Notes: generated by a model from the letters alone, not told the origin. A stretch of 64,000 nt of DNA from an uncultured Chitinophaga sp. (GCA_902168205.1 CABHOK010000011.1:463932-527931); one strand, 5' to 3'; counted from the first letter of the stretch, positions 8,741 through 17,010 are shown. Numbers and translations: made by a program.

Positions 8741-11700
8741 ATGAAATCTTCAAGCACCCCACACAGCGAGGATTCGATCGCTATCATTGGAATGTCATGC
8801 CGTTTCCCGAATTCAAACTCACTCGATGAATTTTGGGAGTTACTAAAAAATGGAAAAGATACTATTGCCGAAATTCCCAAAGAGCGCTGGGATGCAGACC
8901 GATATTACGATCCGGATCCACAGGCTACGCGCAAAACGCATCAGCGTCACGCATCACTGTTGAGCAATATCCACGATTTTGATCCACTGTTCTTTAATAT
9001 ATCTCCGGCGGAAGCAAGCGAGATGAGCCCGTCTCAAAAACTGATGATGGAGCTGGCGTGGGAAGCGATTGAAAACTCTTCATTACCCTATAACGATGTG
9101 AAGGGTAAAAATGTAGGTGTGTTTGTGGGCAATATATGGACAGACTTTGAACATTACCGTAAAGCCAAGAATGCAAAAGCAACGTTGCACTCGGCTGTGG
9201 GGATGTCATCTAACGTAGTGGCTAACCGCGTGTCGTTTGCCATGGGTTTTACCGGTCCGAGTCTTGTTATCGACACCGGGTGTTCTGCATCACTTGTAGC
9301 GTTGCATATGGCGTGTCAAAGCTTGCTCCATGACGAATCAACGATGAGCATTGTGGGGGGTATCAATCATATACTGGATCCGGATAAATATATAGAGCTT
9401 ACACAGTTCGGTGGACTTTCTGTAAAAGGAAAGTGCAGCACGTTTGATGTGGATGCAGATGGTTTCGTACGCGGTGAAGGCGGGGGGGTATTGCTGTTGA
9501 AGAAACTATCGGAAGCCGAACGTGACGGTAATAAAATATATGCAGTGATTCGTGGATCGGCTGTAAACAACAACGGCTTTAACGATACGTTGCCGGCCAC
9601 CAGCACCGAAGGACAGATATCACTTTTCGAAAAAGTATATACCAGTGCAGGTATCGATCCGCACGATGTTCATTACCTGGAAGCACACGGTACCGGTACT
9701 AAACTTGGTGACCCGAACGAAGCAATAGCCATTGGTGAATTTTTTGGCAAAGGCAGAACAGGCAAAAGCCTGCGTATCGGTTCTGTAAAAACAAATATAG
9801 GGCATACCGAAGCTACGGCCGGTATAGCTGGTCTTATTAAAGTGGTGTTGGCTATGCAGCATAAAGTGCTTCCTCCAAACCTGAACTTTAACAATCCCAA
9901 TCCAAATATACCTTTCGAAGAACTTCACCTGGAAGTACAAAAAGATTTATCATCATGGCCTGTTAACAATGGCGAAACATTTAAAGCCGGTGTTAACTCG
10001 TTTGGCTGGGGTGGTACAAACGCTCACGTGGCGCTTGAAGAATATCGCGCTCCCCGTACAGAGTCAGTTATACCAGCCAATAGTTCAGAAGTATATGCAT
10101 TGCCGCTATCGGCCAAATCATCGCAGGCATTGAAAGATTATGCACGTGCCTATGCAAAATCAATTGAACTTGGTGACGAAGATAATTTCAAGGCTATATG
10201 TGTAGCCGCATCGATTCGTAAGCCGGAATTCGATCATCGTATACTCTTTACAGCAAGCACGCGCGAGCAGATGCTGGCAAGTCTCAAAAACTTTTTTGAA
10301 GACGAAGCAGAGGCAACACCCTGCATGCCACTGACTGAAAAAGCAAAAGTTGTTTTTGTATTCCCGGGTCAGGGTGCGCAATGGCTGGGCATGGGCCGTG
10401 AGTTGCTGGTAAAAGAGAAAGTATTCAGAGATACTATATTGGCGCTGGATGCAGCGTATCGTACCTATACCGATTGGTCGCTGGTAGATCAGATCAACGC
10501 TACACCGGAGACTGATCGTTTGAAAGAGATCAACGTGATTCAGCCCGCTATATGTGCTATGCAGATAGCTCTTGCCAAACTTTGGATGTCGTGGGGTATA
10601 CAACCACAAGCTGTAGTAGGACACAGCATGGGCGAAGTTGCAGCTGCCTATATTTCAGGCGCTATAAAAATGGAAGATGCAGCACGCATCATCTGCGAAC
10701 GCAGCCGCCTGATGAAAACCGTAAGCGGTAAAGGTGGTGCGATGGCCGTAACAGAACTAAGCCGTGAAGAAGCAGAGAAAGTTGCTGCTAACTATGGCGG
10801 TAAACTTTCTGTAGCCGTTAACAACAGCTATAAATCTACAGTACTTGCTGGCGATAAAGCTTCTATTGATGAAGTGCTGGCGCAACTGGAGGCAAAAGAA
10901 TTATTCTGCCGCCTGGTGAAAGTAGATGTAGCATCGCATAGCCCGCAGATGGATCCGTTGAAAGAACCGCTGCGTAAAGAACTGCAAGGCGTAGTACCGC
11001 AGCCGACTGTGATACCTTTTGTATCAACCGTACATAATAAAGTAATGCAGGGCACCGACATGGGCGCTGACTACTGGGTTGATAACCTGCGTGGCACTGT
11101 ACAGTTTGCATCCGTAGTTGAAAATCTGCTGAAGGATGAACACATTGTTTTCATTGAAGCAAACCCGCACCCGGTATTGGTAAATGCTGTTACCGAATGT
11201 GCAGAGCACGTTCGTAAAAAAGTAATCACCATTGCATCTACACAGCGAGATAACCCGGAGCTTGATGTGATGTTCAAAAACCTGGGCGACTTATATAGCA
11301 AAGGTTACTCTGTAAACTGGAAGACATACTATGGTACGGCTACTGCTCCGCAAGCACAACTTCCTGCATATCCGTTCCAGCGCGAGCGCTACGAAATAGA
11401 AGATCTTTCCAAGGAACTTGATAATGCTAAAGATGTTGTTGCAAAGTACCCGCTGCTGGGAAGCAAGATCAACCTCGCGAACATAGAAGATATATACTTC
11501 TGGGAATCATCCATAAGCTTGAACAAGTTTCCATACCTGCGCGAACGGCTCGTACAGGATCGCGTGGAATTGCCGGTGTCATGCTATATTGAAATGGTAT
11601 TGGAAGCTGTTGCCGAAGTATACAACGATGTTCCGGTACGCGTGGAAGACCTCAAGTTTACCCGCAGTCTCAATTTGTCAGACAACTCCCGCGTAGATGT

Positions 11701-13462
11701 ACAGGTTAAACTTGTGATCCGCGAGAATAAACTTGGACAGGTATATATCTTCAAAAAAGAAGATCAGGAGTCAGGATGGATACAATTGGCGCAGGGAGGA
11801 ATTGAGATCACGGAAGAAAGTAAATATGTTCCGGAAATATTTGAGCAGATTGAATACCATGCACCGGATTATACCGAAGGTGTAAGTTATTATAATTTAC
11901 TCCGCTCCATTGGATTTAATTTTGGCAAGCATTTTCAACAACTCACCGGACTTGATAAAGTTGGTAACAAGCCGTTCCCGAATGTATTGTTCTCCATCAA
12001 GGCTGATCCGAACGTACACCTGACATCATCCAAGTATAAAATACATCCGGCATTGATGAGCAGTTTCTTCCAGCCTATATACGGACAACTCGTATCCATA
12101 CTGGAAGAAGGAAATTTACTGGATGTTCGTTTCAGCAATATTGACCAGGTAGCGATGCATGCAGCTGTTAATTATAGTCGTGAGTTACGCGGTTTCCTGG
12201 TTTTCCACCCGTTGGTAAAACACGAAAGCAATTCAAATGCATGGCGCTTCACAGCCGATATTACCATCGCTAATTTTGATAACACTCCGGTAATGACAAT
12301 AACCGGTTTGCAAGGTATAGCAGAGCGCAAAACGCCTAAAGCAAACAGCAGTGGTCAGAAAGCAGGAGGCTTTGTATTTCTTGAACACTATGCAACGATC
12401 AAAACTGAAAGCGAGAAACAACTTGCGCTGGAACAGATGATCACACACCACGTGTCGAAGATCATCAAGATATCCGCCAATCGCATCAAGCATACCATGA
12501 CCTTTAAAGGAATGGGACTCGATTCACTGATGGCTGTGCAATTAAGAAATCTTCTTGAAAAAGAACTGGCTATCAAATTAACCGTTGGTTTGTTCTGGTC
12601 GCACCCAAGTATACAGGAGTATGCCGCATACCTGAAAGATATACTTACGGCACAGAATCACGGCACTACCGTAGCCGTGCAGCCCGCGGTTGATAAAGTT
12701 GTTAACTGGTTCACGATTCCGAAGGCAAACCCGAATGCTTCATTCCGCGTATTCTGTTTCCATGATGCAGGCGGAAGCGCTTCACTCTTCAACGGTTGGG
12801 AAAACCTTTTGGACAATGCCACCACTGAACTGGTACTGGTTGAAATGCCGGGAAGAGGAAGAAGAATGGAGGAAACGCCATACGTGGATTTCCAAACATT
12901 CATGCGTGACATTATGCCGTCTATCATTCCGATGCTGAATAAACCCTATATATTTCTGGGACACAGCATGGGTGGTATGGTTGCTTACGAAATTGTACGC
13001 GAGCTGCGCAGAAGAAAACTGGCTTTGCCGGAAACGCTATACATCTCTTCAACGTCTGGGTTAGGCGCGTACGAGAAAAAACAGGTGGACTACACATTGT
13101 CTGATGATGAACTTGTACAGATGTATCCGCACCTGGCATTGAGCAATGTTGGTGATGTGGAGATCCAGAGTCTCATGATCAACATTCTGCGGGCCGATCT
13201 TCAGTTCCTGTATCACTACGAGTTCATCACGGAAGAGCCGTTGAACATACCAATCATTGCCATCCACGGATCAGAGGATGAACGTGTAAAACGTAACCAG
13301 ATCGAGCAGTGGGAAAAAGAGACAGCAGTATCTTTCAATTTGATCTCACGCACCGGTGGACACCGCTATATCGAGCATGACGGTGCATTTGTTGCCCAGC
13401 TTGTGCAAGACAATATCTATAACAGAATGGTAACGCACCAGCCGGCCAAGACTCTTTTGTAA
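8741..13462 (+). CDS. Single-module type I polyketide synthase KS-AT-DH(inactive)-ACP-TE
   Basis: A 1573-aa cytosolic synthase; numbering starts at ATG 8741, because the KS fold begins shortly after it and upstream codons add only a poor leader. KS (about 12-440): active Cys181 in DTGCSAS, His316 in EAHGTGT, His355 in NIGHTEA, all intact. AT (about 535-840): FPGQGAQW, Ser629 in GHSMGE, His733 in VASH, a motif nearer to methylmalonyl-type than to the malonyl HAFH type. DH (about 902-1200): hot-dog fold recognizable, but the catalytic His is Arg936 (PYLRERLVQDRVELP) and the catalytic Asp is Ser1107 (HPALMSSF), so probably inactive. ACP: Ser1262 in GLDSLMAVQL. TE (about 1345-1560): type II-like alpha/beta hydrolase with Ser1409 in GHSMGG and His1541. 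No KR, ER or MT domain is seen. The partner PPTase is encoded at 14733. Confidence 0.93.
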   Translation: MKSSSTPHSEDSIAIIGMSCRFPNSNSLDEFWELLKNGKDTIAEIPKERWDADRYYDPDPQATRKTHQRHASLLSNIHDFDPLFFNISPAEASEMSPSQKLMMELAWEAIENSSLPYNDVKGKNVGVFVGNIWTDFEHYRKAKNAKATLHSAVGMSSNVVANRVSFAMGFTGPSLVIDTGCSASLVALHMACQSLLHDESTMSIVGGINHILDPDKYIELTQFGGLSVKGKCSTFDVDADGFVRGEGGGVLLLKKLSEAERDGNKIYAVIRGSAVNNNGFNDTLPATSTEGQISLFEKVYTSAGIDPHDVHYLEAHGTGTKLGDPNEAIAIGEFFGKGRTGKSLRIGSVKTNIGHTEATAGIAGLIKVVLAMQHKVLPPNLNFNNPNPNIPFEELHLEVQKDLSSWPVNNGETFKAGVNSFGWGGTNAHVALEEYRAPRTESVIPANSSEVYALPLSAKSSQALKDYARAYAKSIELGDEDNFKAICVAASIRKPEFDHRILFTASTREQMLASLKNFFEDEAEATPCMPLTEKAKVVFVFPGQGAQWLGMGRELLVKEKVFRDTILALDAAYRTYTDWSLVDQINATPETDRLKEINVIQPAICAMQIALAKLWMSWGIQPQAVVGHSMGEVAAAYISGAIKMEDAARIICERSRLMKTVSGKGGAMAVTELSREEAEKVAANYGGKLSVAVNNSYKSTVLAGDKASIDEVLAQLEAKELFCRLVKVDVASHSPQMDPLKEPLRKELQGVVPQPTVIPFVSTVHNKVMQGTDMGADYWVDNLRGTVQFASVVENLLKDEHIVFIEANPHPVLVNAVTECAEHVRKKVITIASTQRDNPELDVMFKNLGDLYSKGYSVNWKTYYGTATAPQAQLPAYPFQRERYEIEDLSKELDNAKDVVAKYPLLGSKINLANIEDIYFWESSISLNKFPYLRERLVQDRVELPVSCYIEMVLEAVAEVYNDVPVRVEDLKFTRSLNLSDNSRVDVQVKLVIRENKLGQVYIFKKEDQESGWIQLAQGGIEITEESKYVPEIFEQIEYHAPDYTEGVSYYNLLRSIGFNFGKHFQQLTGLDKVGNKPFPNVLFSIKADPNVHLTSSKYKIHPALMSSFFQPIYGQLVSILEEGNLLDVRFSNIDQVAMHAAVNYSRELRGFLVFHPLVKHESNSNAWRFTADITIANFDNTPVMTITGLQGIAERKTPKANSSGQKAGGFVFLEHYATIKTESEKQLALEQMITHHVSKIIKISANRIKHTMTFKGMGLDSLMAVQLRNLLEKELAIKLTVGLFWSHPSIQEYAAYLKDILTAQNHGTTVAVQPAVDKVVNWFTIPKANPNASFRVFCFHDAGGSASLFNGWENLLDNATTELVLVEMPGRGRRMEETPYVDFQTFMRDIMPSIIPMLNKPYIFLGHSMGGMVAYEIVRELRRRKLALPETLYISSTSGLGAYEKKQVDYTLSDDELVQMYPHLALSNVGDVEIQSLMINILRADLQFLYHYEFITEEPLNIPIIAIHGSEDERVKRNQIEQWEKETAVSFNLISRTGGHRYIEHDGAFVAQLVQDNIYNRMVTHQPAKTLL

Positions 13463-13482
13463 TCAGCAATCAATAGTTTTTT

Positions 13483-13528
13483 ATACCAGTATACGTGCAG
13501 CATATATAGCCTGCACGTATATTGGTAT
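13483..13528 (+). terminator. Long hairpin after the PKS gene
   Basis: An 18-bp stem with one G/T-type mismatch (arms 13483-13500 and 13511-13528, core ACCAGTATACGTGCAG) and a 10-base AT-rich loop begins 20 bases after the PKS stop. It is followed by TGTTATTTT, only a weak T-tract. It may be a terminator or an mRNA-stabilizing element separating the PKS from the lipocalin-like gene. Confidence 0.5.
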
Positions 13529-13561
13529 TGTTATTTTCTGAACTCATAAAACGTATACATC

Positions 13562-13972
13562 ATGAAAGAATCAGTTAAGGATAAAATTATAGGAACGTGG
13601 AAGCTTGTTTCGTGGAAATATATGGATGGTGATAAGGAGCCTGCGGATTTCTTTGGTGAAAATCCAAAAGGTATACTTACATATGATACGAGCGGCTATA
13701 TGAATGCACAGTTGATGAAAAGCGGTCGGAGTAATTTCAATGCTGAATCAATGACAGGTGGCACGACCGAAGAAATAAAAAATGCGTACCTGAGCTATGC
13801 AGCTTACTGGGGAAAGTACTATGAGCGAACGCCAGGTGAACTGGTGCATGAAGTAGAAGGAAGTCTTTTTCCGAATTGGGTTGGTCACGATGAAATTCGA
13901 TATGCACAGATTGATGGAGATACGCTCGTGTTAAGTATACCTCCATTTCGGGTTACGTGGAAACGCGCATAA
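13562..13972 (+). CDS. Lipocalin-like domain protein
   Basis: A 136-aa protein without signal peptide. It opens with KIIGTWKLVSWKY, the GxW motif that starts a lipocalin-like barrel (Lipocalin_5 type), and continues with GILTYDTSGYMNAQLM and a C-terminal PFRVTWKRA strand. Proteins of this type are small beta-barrels thought to bind hydrophobic ligands; a few have been tied to natural-product biosynthesis, but the function of this one is unknown. It lies 99 bases after the PKS on the same strand and before the PPTase, so binding or processing the PKS product is a reasonable guess, not shown by the sequence. Confidence 0.72.
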   Translation: MKESVKDKIIGTWKLVSWKYMDGDKEPADFFGENPKGILTYDTSGYMNAQLMKSGRSNFNAESMTGGTTEEIKNAYLSYAAYWGKYYERTPGELVHEVEGSLFPNWVGHDEIRYAQIDGDTLVLSIPPFRVTWKRA

Positions 13973-13979
13973 AAAAAAA

Positions 13980-14021
13980 ATCTCCGAAAATCTTCTGCTC
14001 CAACACAGGATTTTCAGAGAT
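13980..14021. terminator. Bidirectional terminator between convergent genes
   Basis: A 13-bp stem with one mismatch (ATCTCCGAAAATC at 13980-13992 against GATTTTCAGAGAT at 14009-14021) is preceded by a run of A and followed by TATATTTTTTT. The A-run on one side and the T-run on the other suit termination of both the lipocalin-like gene (+) and the STAS-like gene (-). Confidence 0.8.
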
Positions 14022-14041
14022 ATATTTTTTTAAGCTTAAAG

Positions 14042-14464
14042 TTATTTTGCTACAGTTGCCTGTTCTTTTAACCACTTGCGTGCATCAGGCTCCGAATTGA
14101 AAATAGCTACGGTATAAACACCTTTTGTAGCTTTTGTGAAACCTTGCAGTGAAAGCTGGGTAAATATATTGTCAGACATGATCACTGCCATATCCGTGAG
14201 TCCTTCTTTTGCTGCGCGTGGGTTCCAGTCTGTCTGATACCACTCGTTGGCAGCTTGCCATGGACCTGATACTTTACGGTTATCAACCAATACTCTACTG
14301 CATTTCACTTCTTTGATAATTTTAAGTAATTCTTCTGAGCCTGCCTTTACTTGATCTACCGTAAGGAAGCCGTTCCAATCAACATAGATAATGTCGGTGT
14401 CCCTTTCGTGGGTAATGGTAACGTAGATCTCTTTACCGTTAGGCCGCTTAAATTCTCTTTTCAT
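14042..14464 (-). CDS. STAS/SpoIIAA-like protein, paralogue of the genes at 33097 and 33688
   Basis: A 140-aa soluble protein. The pattern IYVDWNGFLTVDQVKAGSEE, then CSRVLVDNRKVSG, then ADMAV-like strand (DMAVIMSDNIFTQLS) and a closing FNSEPDARKWL resembles the alternating beta/alpha layout of SpoIIAA-like/STAS proteins in Bacteroidota. Two genes at 33097 and 33688 share the DIF(T/V) and DARKWL/EAIAWI landmarks and length, so this is a local paralogue family. The typical phosphorylatable Ser of anti-anti-sigma factors cannot be assigned with confidence. It is transcribed towards the PKS/lipocalin genes from the opposite strand. Function unknown. Confidence 0.65.
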   Translation of the reverse strand: MKREFKRPNGKEIYVTITHERDTDIIYVDWNGFLTVDQVKAGSEELLKIIKEVKCSRVLVDNRKVSGPWQAANEWYQTDWNPRAAKEGLTDMAVIMSDNIFTQLSLQGFTKATKGVYTVAIFNSEPDARKWLKEQATVAK

Positions 14465-14732
14465 AATTTTTAAAACTTTTAATAGTGTTGAATGTATTTA
14501 CAAGTTGGGGTATTGTGGGAATATATACCTGGTTTAAATATTGAAAATGTTACACTCACAAAATAATAATGTTATGATTGTTGGTTCGCGTTTTTATGTA
14601 ATTCAACTTCAATCTGAAAATACAACGGTAAGGCTATACTAGATTGAAGACAATTTCCGTATTGCCGGCTTACCGCTATTACGGTTTTTTAAAGAGATCA
14701 AGTATATTTATTACATACAGCCCCCATGTAGT

Positions 14733-15365
14733 ATGGTTAAGGTTCTGATTTCGACAGCATCGGAGATCGCAAAGACAACAGATTTACAATCTGTGAGTAA
14801 TAAATTAAATATACATTTTTTGAATGATGATGACTACCTCTTTCCTGACAAAATGTTTATCAGCACTATAGGACGTTTAATGTTGCAACGCTTATTTGTA
14901 GAAGCAAATATAGATGCAGCCGTGTTACAAACTTTACATCGCGGTCCCTATGGTAAATGGCAGCTGTCTGCTCCGGTAGATTTCAATGTGTCTCATGCAG
15001 ATGATAAGATTGTCGCTGTATTTTCAGATGAAGGTGTTGTCGGTGTTGATATCGAGAAAGTACGAGACTTTGCATGGCAAGAGTATAAAGAAAGTTTTTC
15101 GCTTGCCGAGTGGACAACTATTTATACTGCAGTATCTCCAGAGGAAATATTTTTTGATTTGTGGACAAAGAAGGAGAGTATTCTGAAAGCGTATGGGTAT
15201 GGCTTACAGGTGCCTCTTGCGCAAGTGAGTATTGAGAATACTTTTGGACAAGTCGAAAGCTCCTCCATGACCGGTTACTTTCATGAAGTAAAGATACCGG
15301 GCTATAAATGCCATGTGTGTACGCAACAACAGACACACCTTCAATCAGATGTATTTGTGCTTTAA
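14733..15365 (+). CDS. Sfp-type 4'-phosphopantetheinyl transferase
   Basis: A 210-aa enzyme of the Sfp/AcpT superfamily, which transfers phosphopantetheine from CoA to the conserved Ser of carrier domains. The signature is complete: FNVSHAD, then GVDIEKV (Mg-binding Asp106 and Glu108), then LWTKKESILKAYG with Lys147-Glu148. The length lies between AcpS and full Sfp, normal for bacterial Sfp-like enzymes. A GC-rich imperfect hairpin followed by six T at about 14658-14690 precedes the gene and might attenuate it. The PKS carrier Ser1262 encoded upstream is the obvious client; acting on other carriers in the genome is equally possible. Confidence 0.88.
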   Translation: MVKVLISTASEIAKTTDLQSVSNKLNIHFLNDDDYLFPDKMFISTIGRLMLQRLFVEANIDAAVLQTLHRGPYGKWQLSAPVDFNVSHADDKIVAVFSDEGVVGVDIEKVRDFAWQEYKESFSLAEWTTIYTAVSPEEIFFDLWTKKESILKAYGYGLQVPLAQVSIENTFGQVESSSMTGYFHEVKIPGYKCHVCTQQQTHLQSDVFVL

Positions 15366-15400
15366 CAAATATTGAAGGAGATTATATATAATAGAGACCA

Positions 15401-15967
15401 TCACTGCATATTCCTGCCAAACAGGTTCAGTTCTTCGGTGTTGATCGTGATGTGCTTCTCAAATTGAAATTCTAGGCGTCCGAGAAGCTTGATAGAACTG
15501 GTGTTGTCCTTTGTAGTGATTGCCAGGATTCGGGGAAGTCCTAAAACATTTTTACCATAAGTCAATACCTCAGCAGCAGATTCAAAGGCATAGCCGCGAC
15601 CGGTAAATTTTTGAAGGAAGGCAAAGCCTATATCAGGATCGTCAAGTGTGTCGCGTTTCAGTAATCCACACATACCAACCGGCTCCAGTGTATCTTTCAA
15701 CGCAACGAGGTATAAGCCGAATCCAAATTTTTCATAGCTCGTCATGGGCCCGTTAATAATATATTGCTCGGCATCGCGTAGCGTTCTTACTCCGCGATCT
15801 CCAATGTACTGAAGCCAGGAAGGCATATTTACCAATTCAAAAATGAAAGGCGCATCATCAGCACATAATTTTCGAATGATGAGATTTTCGGTCTGCAGAA
15901 GTGTTGTTGTGTTAGAAGCCAATATAAGATCGTGTTTATGTTTCAAGATAAAGATTGTCTCATTCAC
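15401..15967 (-). CDS. GNAT-family N-acetyltransferase (RimJ/RimL type)
   Basis: A 188-aa acetyltransferase of the Acetyltransf_3 kind. Landmarks are LQTENLIIRKLCADD near residue 25, GFGLYLVALKD..PVGMCGLLKRD in the central sheet, DIGFAFLQKFTGRGYAFESA (acetyl-CoA binding R/GxGxA-like loop) and ILAITTKDNTSSIKLLGRL near the end. Such enzymes acetylate protein N-termini or small amines. The start is GTG 15967 because AAGAAG lies just upstream and no ATG precedes the fold. It converges on the PPTase gene with a 35-base gap. The acceptor substrate is unknown. Confidence 0.82.
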   Translation of the reverse strand: MNETIFILKHKHDLILASNTTTLLQTENLIIRKLCADDAPFIFELVNMPSWLQYIGDRGVRTLRDAEQYIINGPMTSYEKFGFGLYLVALKDTLEPVGMCGLLKRDTLDDPDIGFAFLQKFTGRGYAFESAAEVLTYGKNVLGLPRILAITTKDNTSSIKLLGRLEFQFEKHITINTEELNLFGRNMQ

Positions 15968-16017
15968 AGCAACTTCTTCTTATTTGGACAATTATATATA
16001 GAGGAGGAGAGGTATTA

Positions 16018-16206
16018 TCACGTTATTAATTGCCTTTGCATATAATATATATTTTGAACTCCCATATATTTTATGATGGATGATAATTGCATGAATTTAC
16101 TTTTCTCTCTAAACCTATCAGCATATTTCCACGAAAGCGTTATGAAGAAAATATAGAGTAAAACAGCAATTTCGAATAAGCAGGTAACAAATGCTACCGG
16201 AAACAT
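16018..16206 (-). CDS. Possible small membrane protein (62 aa)
   Basis: A short AT-rich frame whose product would have one hydrophobic N-terminal helix (VAFVTCLFEIAVLLYIFF) and a basic tail. A TATTTTTG match to the -7 consensus lies upstream on the minus strand at 16259-16266, but without a well-placed -33 element. No family is recognized and codon use gives little support. It may be spurious. Confidence 0.22.
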   Translation of the reverse strand: MFPVAFVTCLFEIAVLLYIFFITLSWKYADRFREKSKFMQLSSIIKYMGVQNIYYMQRQLIT

Positions 16207-16221
16207 AACGATTTCATGGTG

Positions 16222-16250
16222 TTGTACAGAACGAGTTGAATGTACATTTG
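16222..16250 (+). promoter_or_regulatory. Bacteroidota-type sigma promoter for the small gene at 16282
   Basis: TTG at 16222-16224, an 18-base spacer and TACATTTG at 16243-16250 match the Bacteroidota primary-sigma consensus (TTG or TTTG, about 19 bases, TAnnTTTG). The predicted transcript start, around 16256, lies about 26 bases before ATG 16282. Confidence 0.6.
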
Positions 16251-16281
16251 ATAGAACCCAAAAATAAAATTCGTTTTACCC

Positions 16282-16380
16282 ATGAACGACCTCCGTAGAA
16301 AAACTAAGTGGATGTTTGTGCTGGAAGTTCTTATTTATCTCGCAGTAGCGATTTCCATTTCACTGGCCATTACGCTATAA
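16282..16380 (+). CDS. Predicted 32-aa single-helix membrane peptide
   Basis: The frame encodes a basic N-terminus (MNDLRRKTKW) followed by a hydrophobic stretch (VLEVLIYLAVAISISLAI), which fits a small inner-membrane peptide with N-in orientation. It is bracketed by a good promoter (16222-16250) and a strong intrinsic terminator (16420-16469), so an independent transcript of about 215 bases is predicted. No family is recognized. It could be a regulatory or toxin-like peptide, or the transcript could be a small RNA with an incidental frame. Confidence 0.5.
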   Translation: MNDLRRKTKWMFVLEVLIYLAVAISISLAITL

Positions 16381-16419
16381 TTCAGCTTGATTTAGCTTCT
16401 TTCCTCTAATCTTCCTGTA

Positions 16420-16469
16420 CGGTCTAAGCTTCCTTTTCATCCATTGAAGGGAAGGTTAGATCGTTTTTT
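16420..16469 (+). terminator. Strong intrinsic terminator of the small gene
   Basis: CGGTCTAAGCTTCC pairs with GGAAGGTTAGATCG (outer arms CGGTCTAA and TTAGATCG, one G/T pair), extended inwards by CTTCCTTTT/GAAGGGAAG with wobble pairs, followed by TTTTTTG at about 16464. The stem is long and the T-run immediate. It ends 40 bases after the 32-aa frame. Confidence 0.8.
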
Positions 16470-17010
16470 GTTTCTTCCATTTTGAAATCTGTCTTGCTCG
16501 TTTGGTGCCCTTTCATTTTCCCCGAATGGTTGTATCTAACCAGTTTGAGTTACCCGGTTTTGGCGTGTTATTAACAAAATAGGTATGGTTTGGAAACATT
16601 TTAGACCTCCTGTTAACGTTTGCACCCAAACTCCCTAACAAAAACATACCCTTCAAAAGCCCTTTCCGGGCCTACATTTACAACAATCGTTTGCAGGAAT
16701 AATGTCTTGTAATTCGATTGAAATCTGAAATCTAACCTATTGAATAGATGCATACTCGAAACTTTATCCTGCTAAAAAGGGGCATGTCAGATGCCTTTTT
16801 ATGGCTGAGATACCCGGTTCTGAAGTCGGGGCATCCCAACCGCACCTGCTGCAATCCATCGTACGAAAGAGGTATAGCCATTAGCGTTTTTTCGGTAGAA
16901 TCTAATCAACCATCATACAGTATGCTAAGCCCGATTCGACTGCGTACGCGATCTTTTTAACCTATCAGACACTTGAAATAAAACACAATTACTAAACCAA
17001 ATTAACACCT
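16470..17010 (+). other. Long susC leader region with an internal hairpin
   Basis: No credible gene lies in these 541 bases. A hairpin at 16775-16800 (AAAAAGGGGCAT, loop GTCAG, ATGCCTTTTT) has a T-run like a terminator, about 210 bases before the susC ATG, and could act as a leader attenuator. It is followed by GGCTGAGATACCC, which resembles part of a TPP riboswitch but lacks the remaining core. No exact TAnnTTTG promoter was found; near misses with three spacer bases occur around 16586-16621. Confidence 0.4.

Noticed and set aside
16775..16870. TPP riboswitch (GGGGCAT ... GGCTGAGATACCC)
   Set aside because: The second half of the aptamer (GAACCTGA and the following arm) is absent and the downstream gene is susC, not a thiamine gene.
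16748..16960. 70-aa frame in the PUL 1 susC leader
   Set aside because: It reads through a terminator-like hairpin and the product (many Ser, Arg and Cys, no hydrophobic core) looks like translated non-coding RNA.
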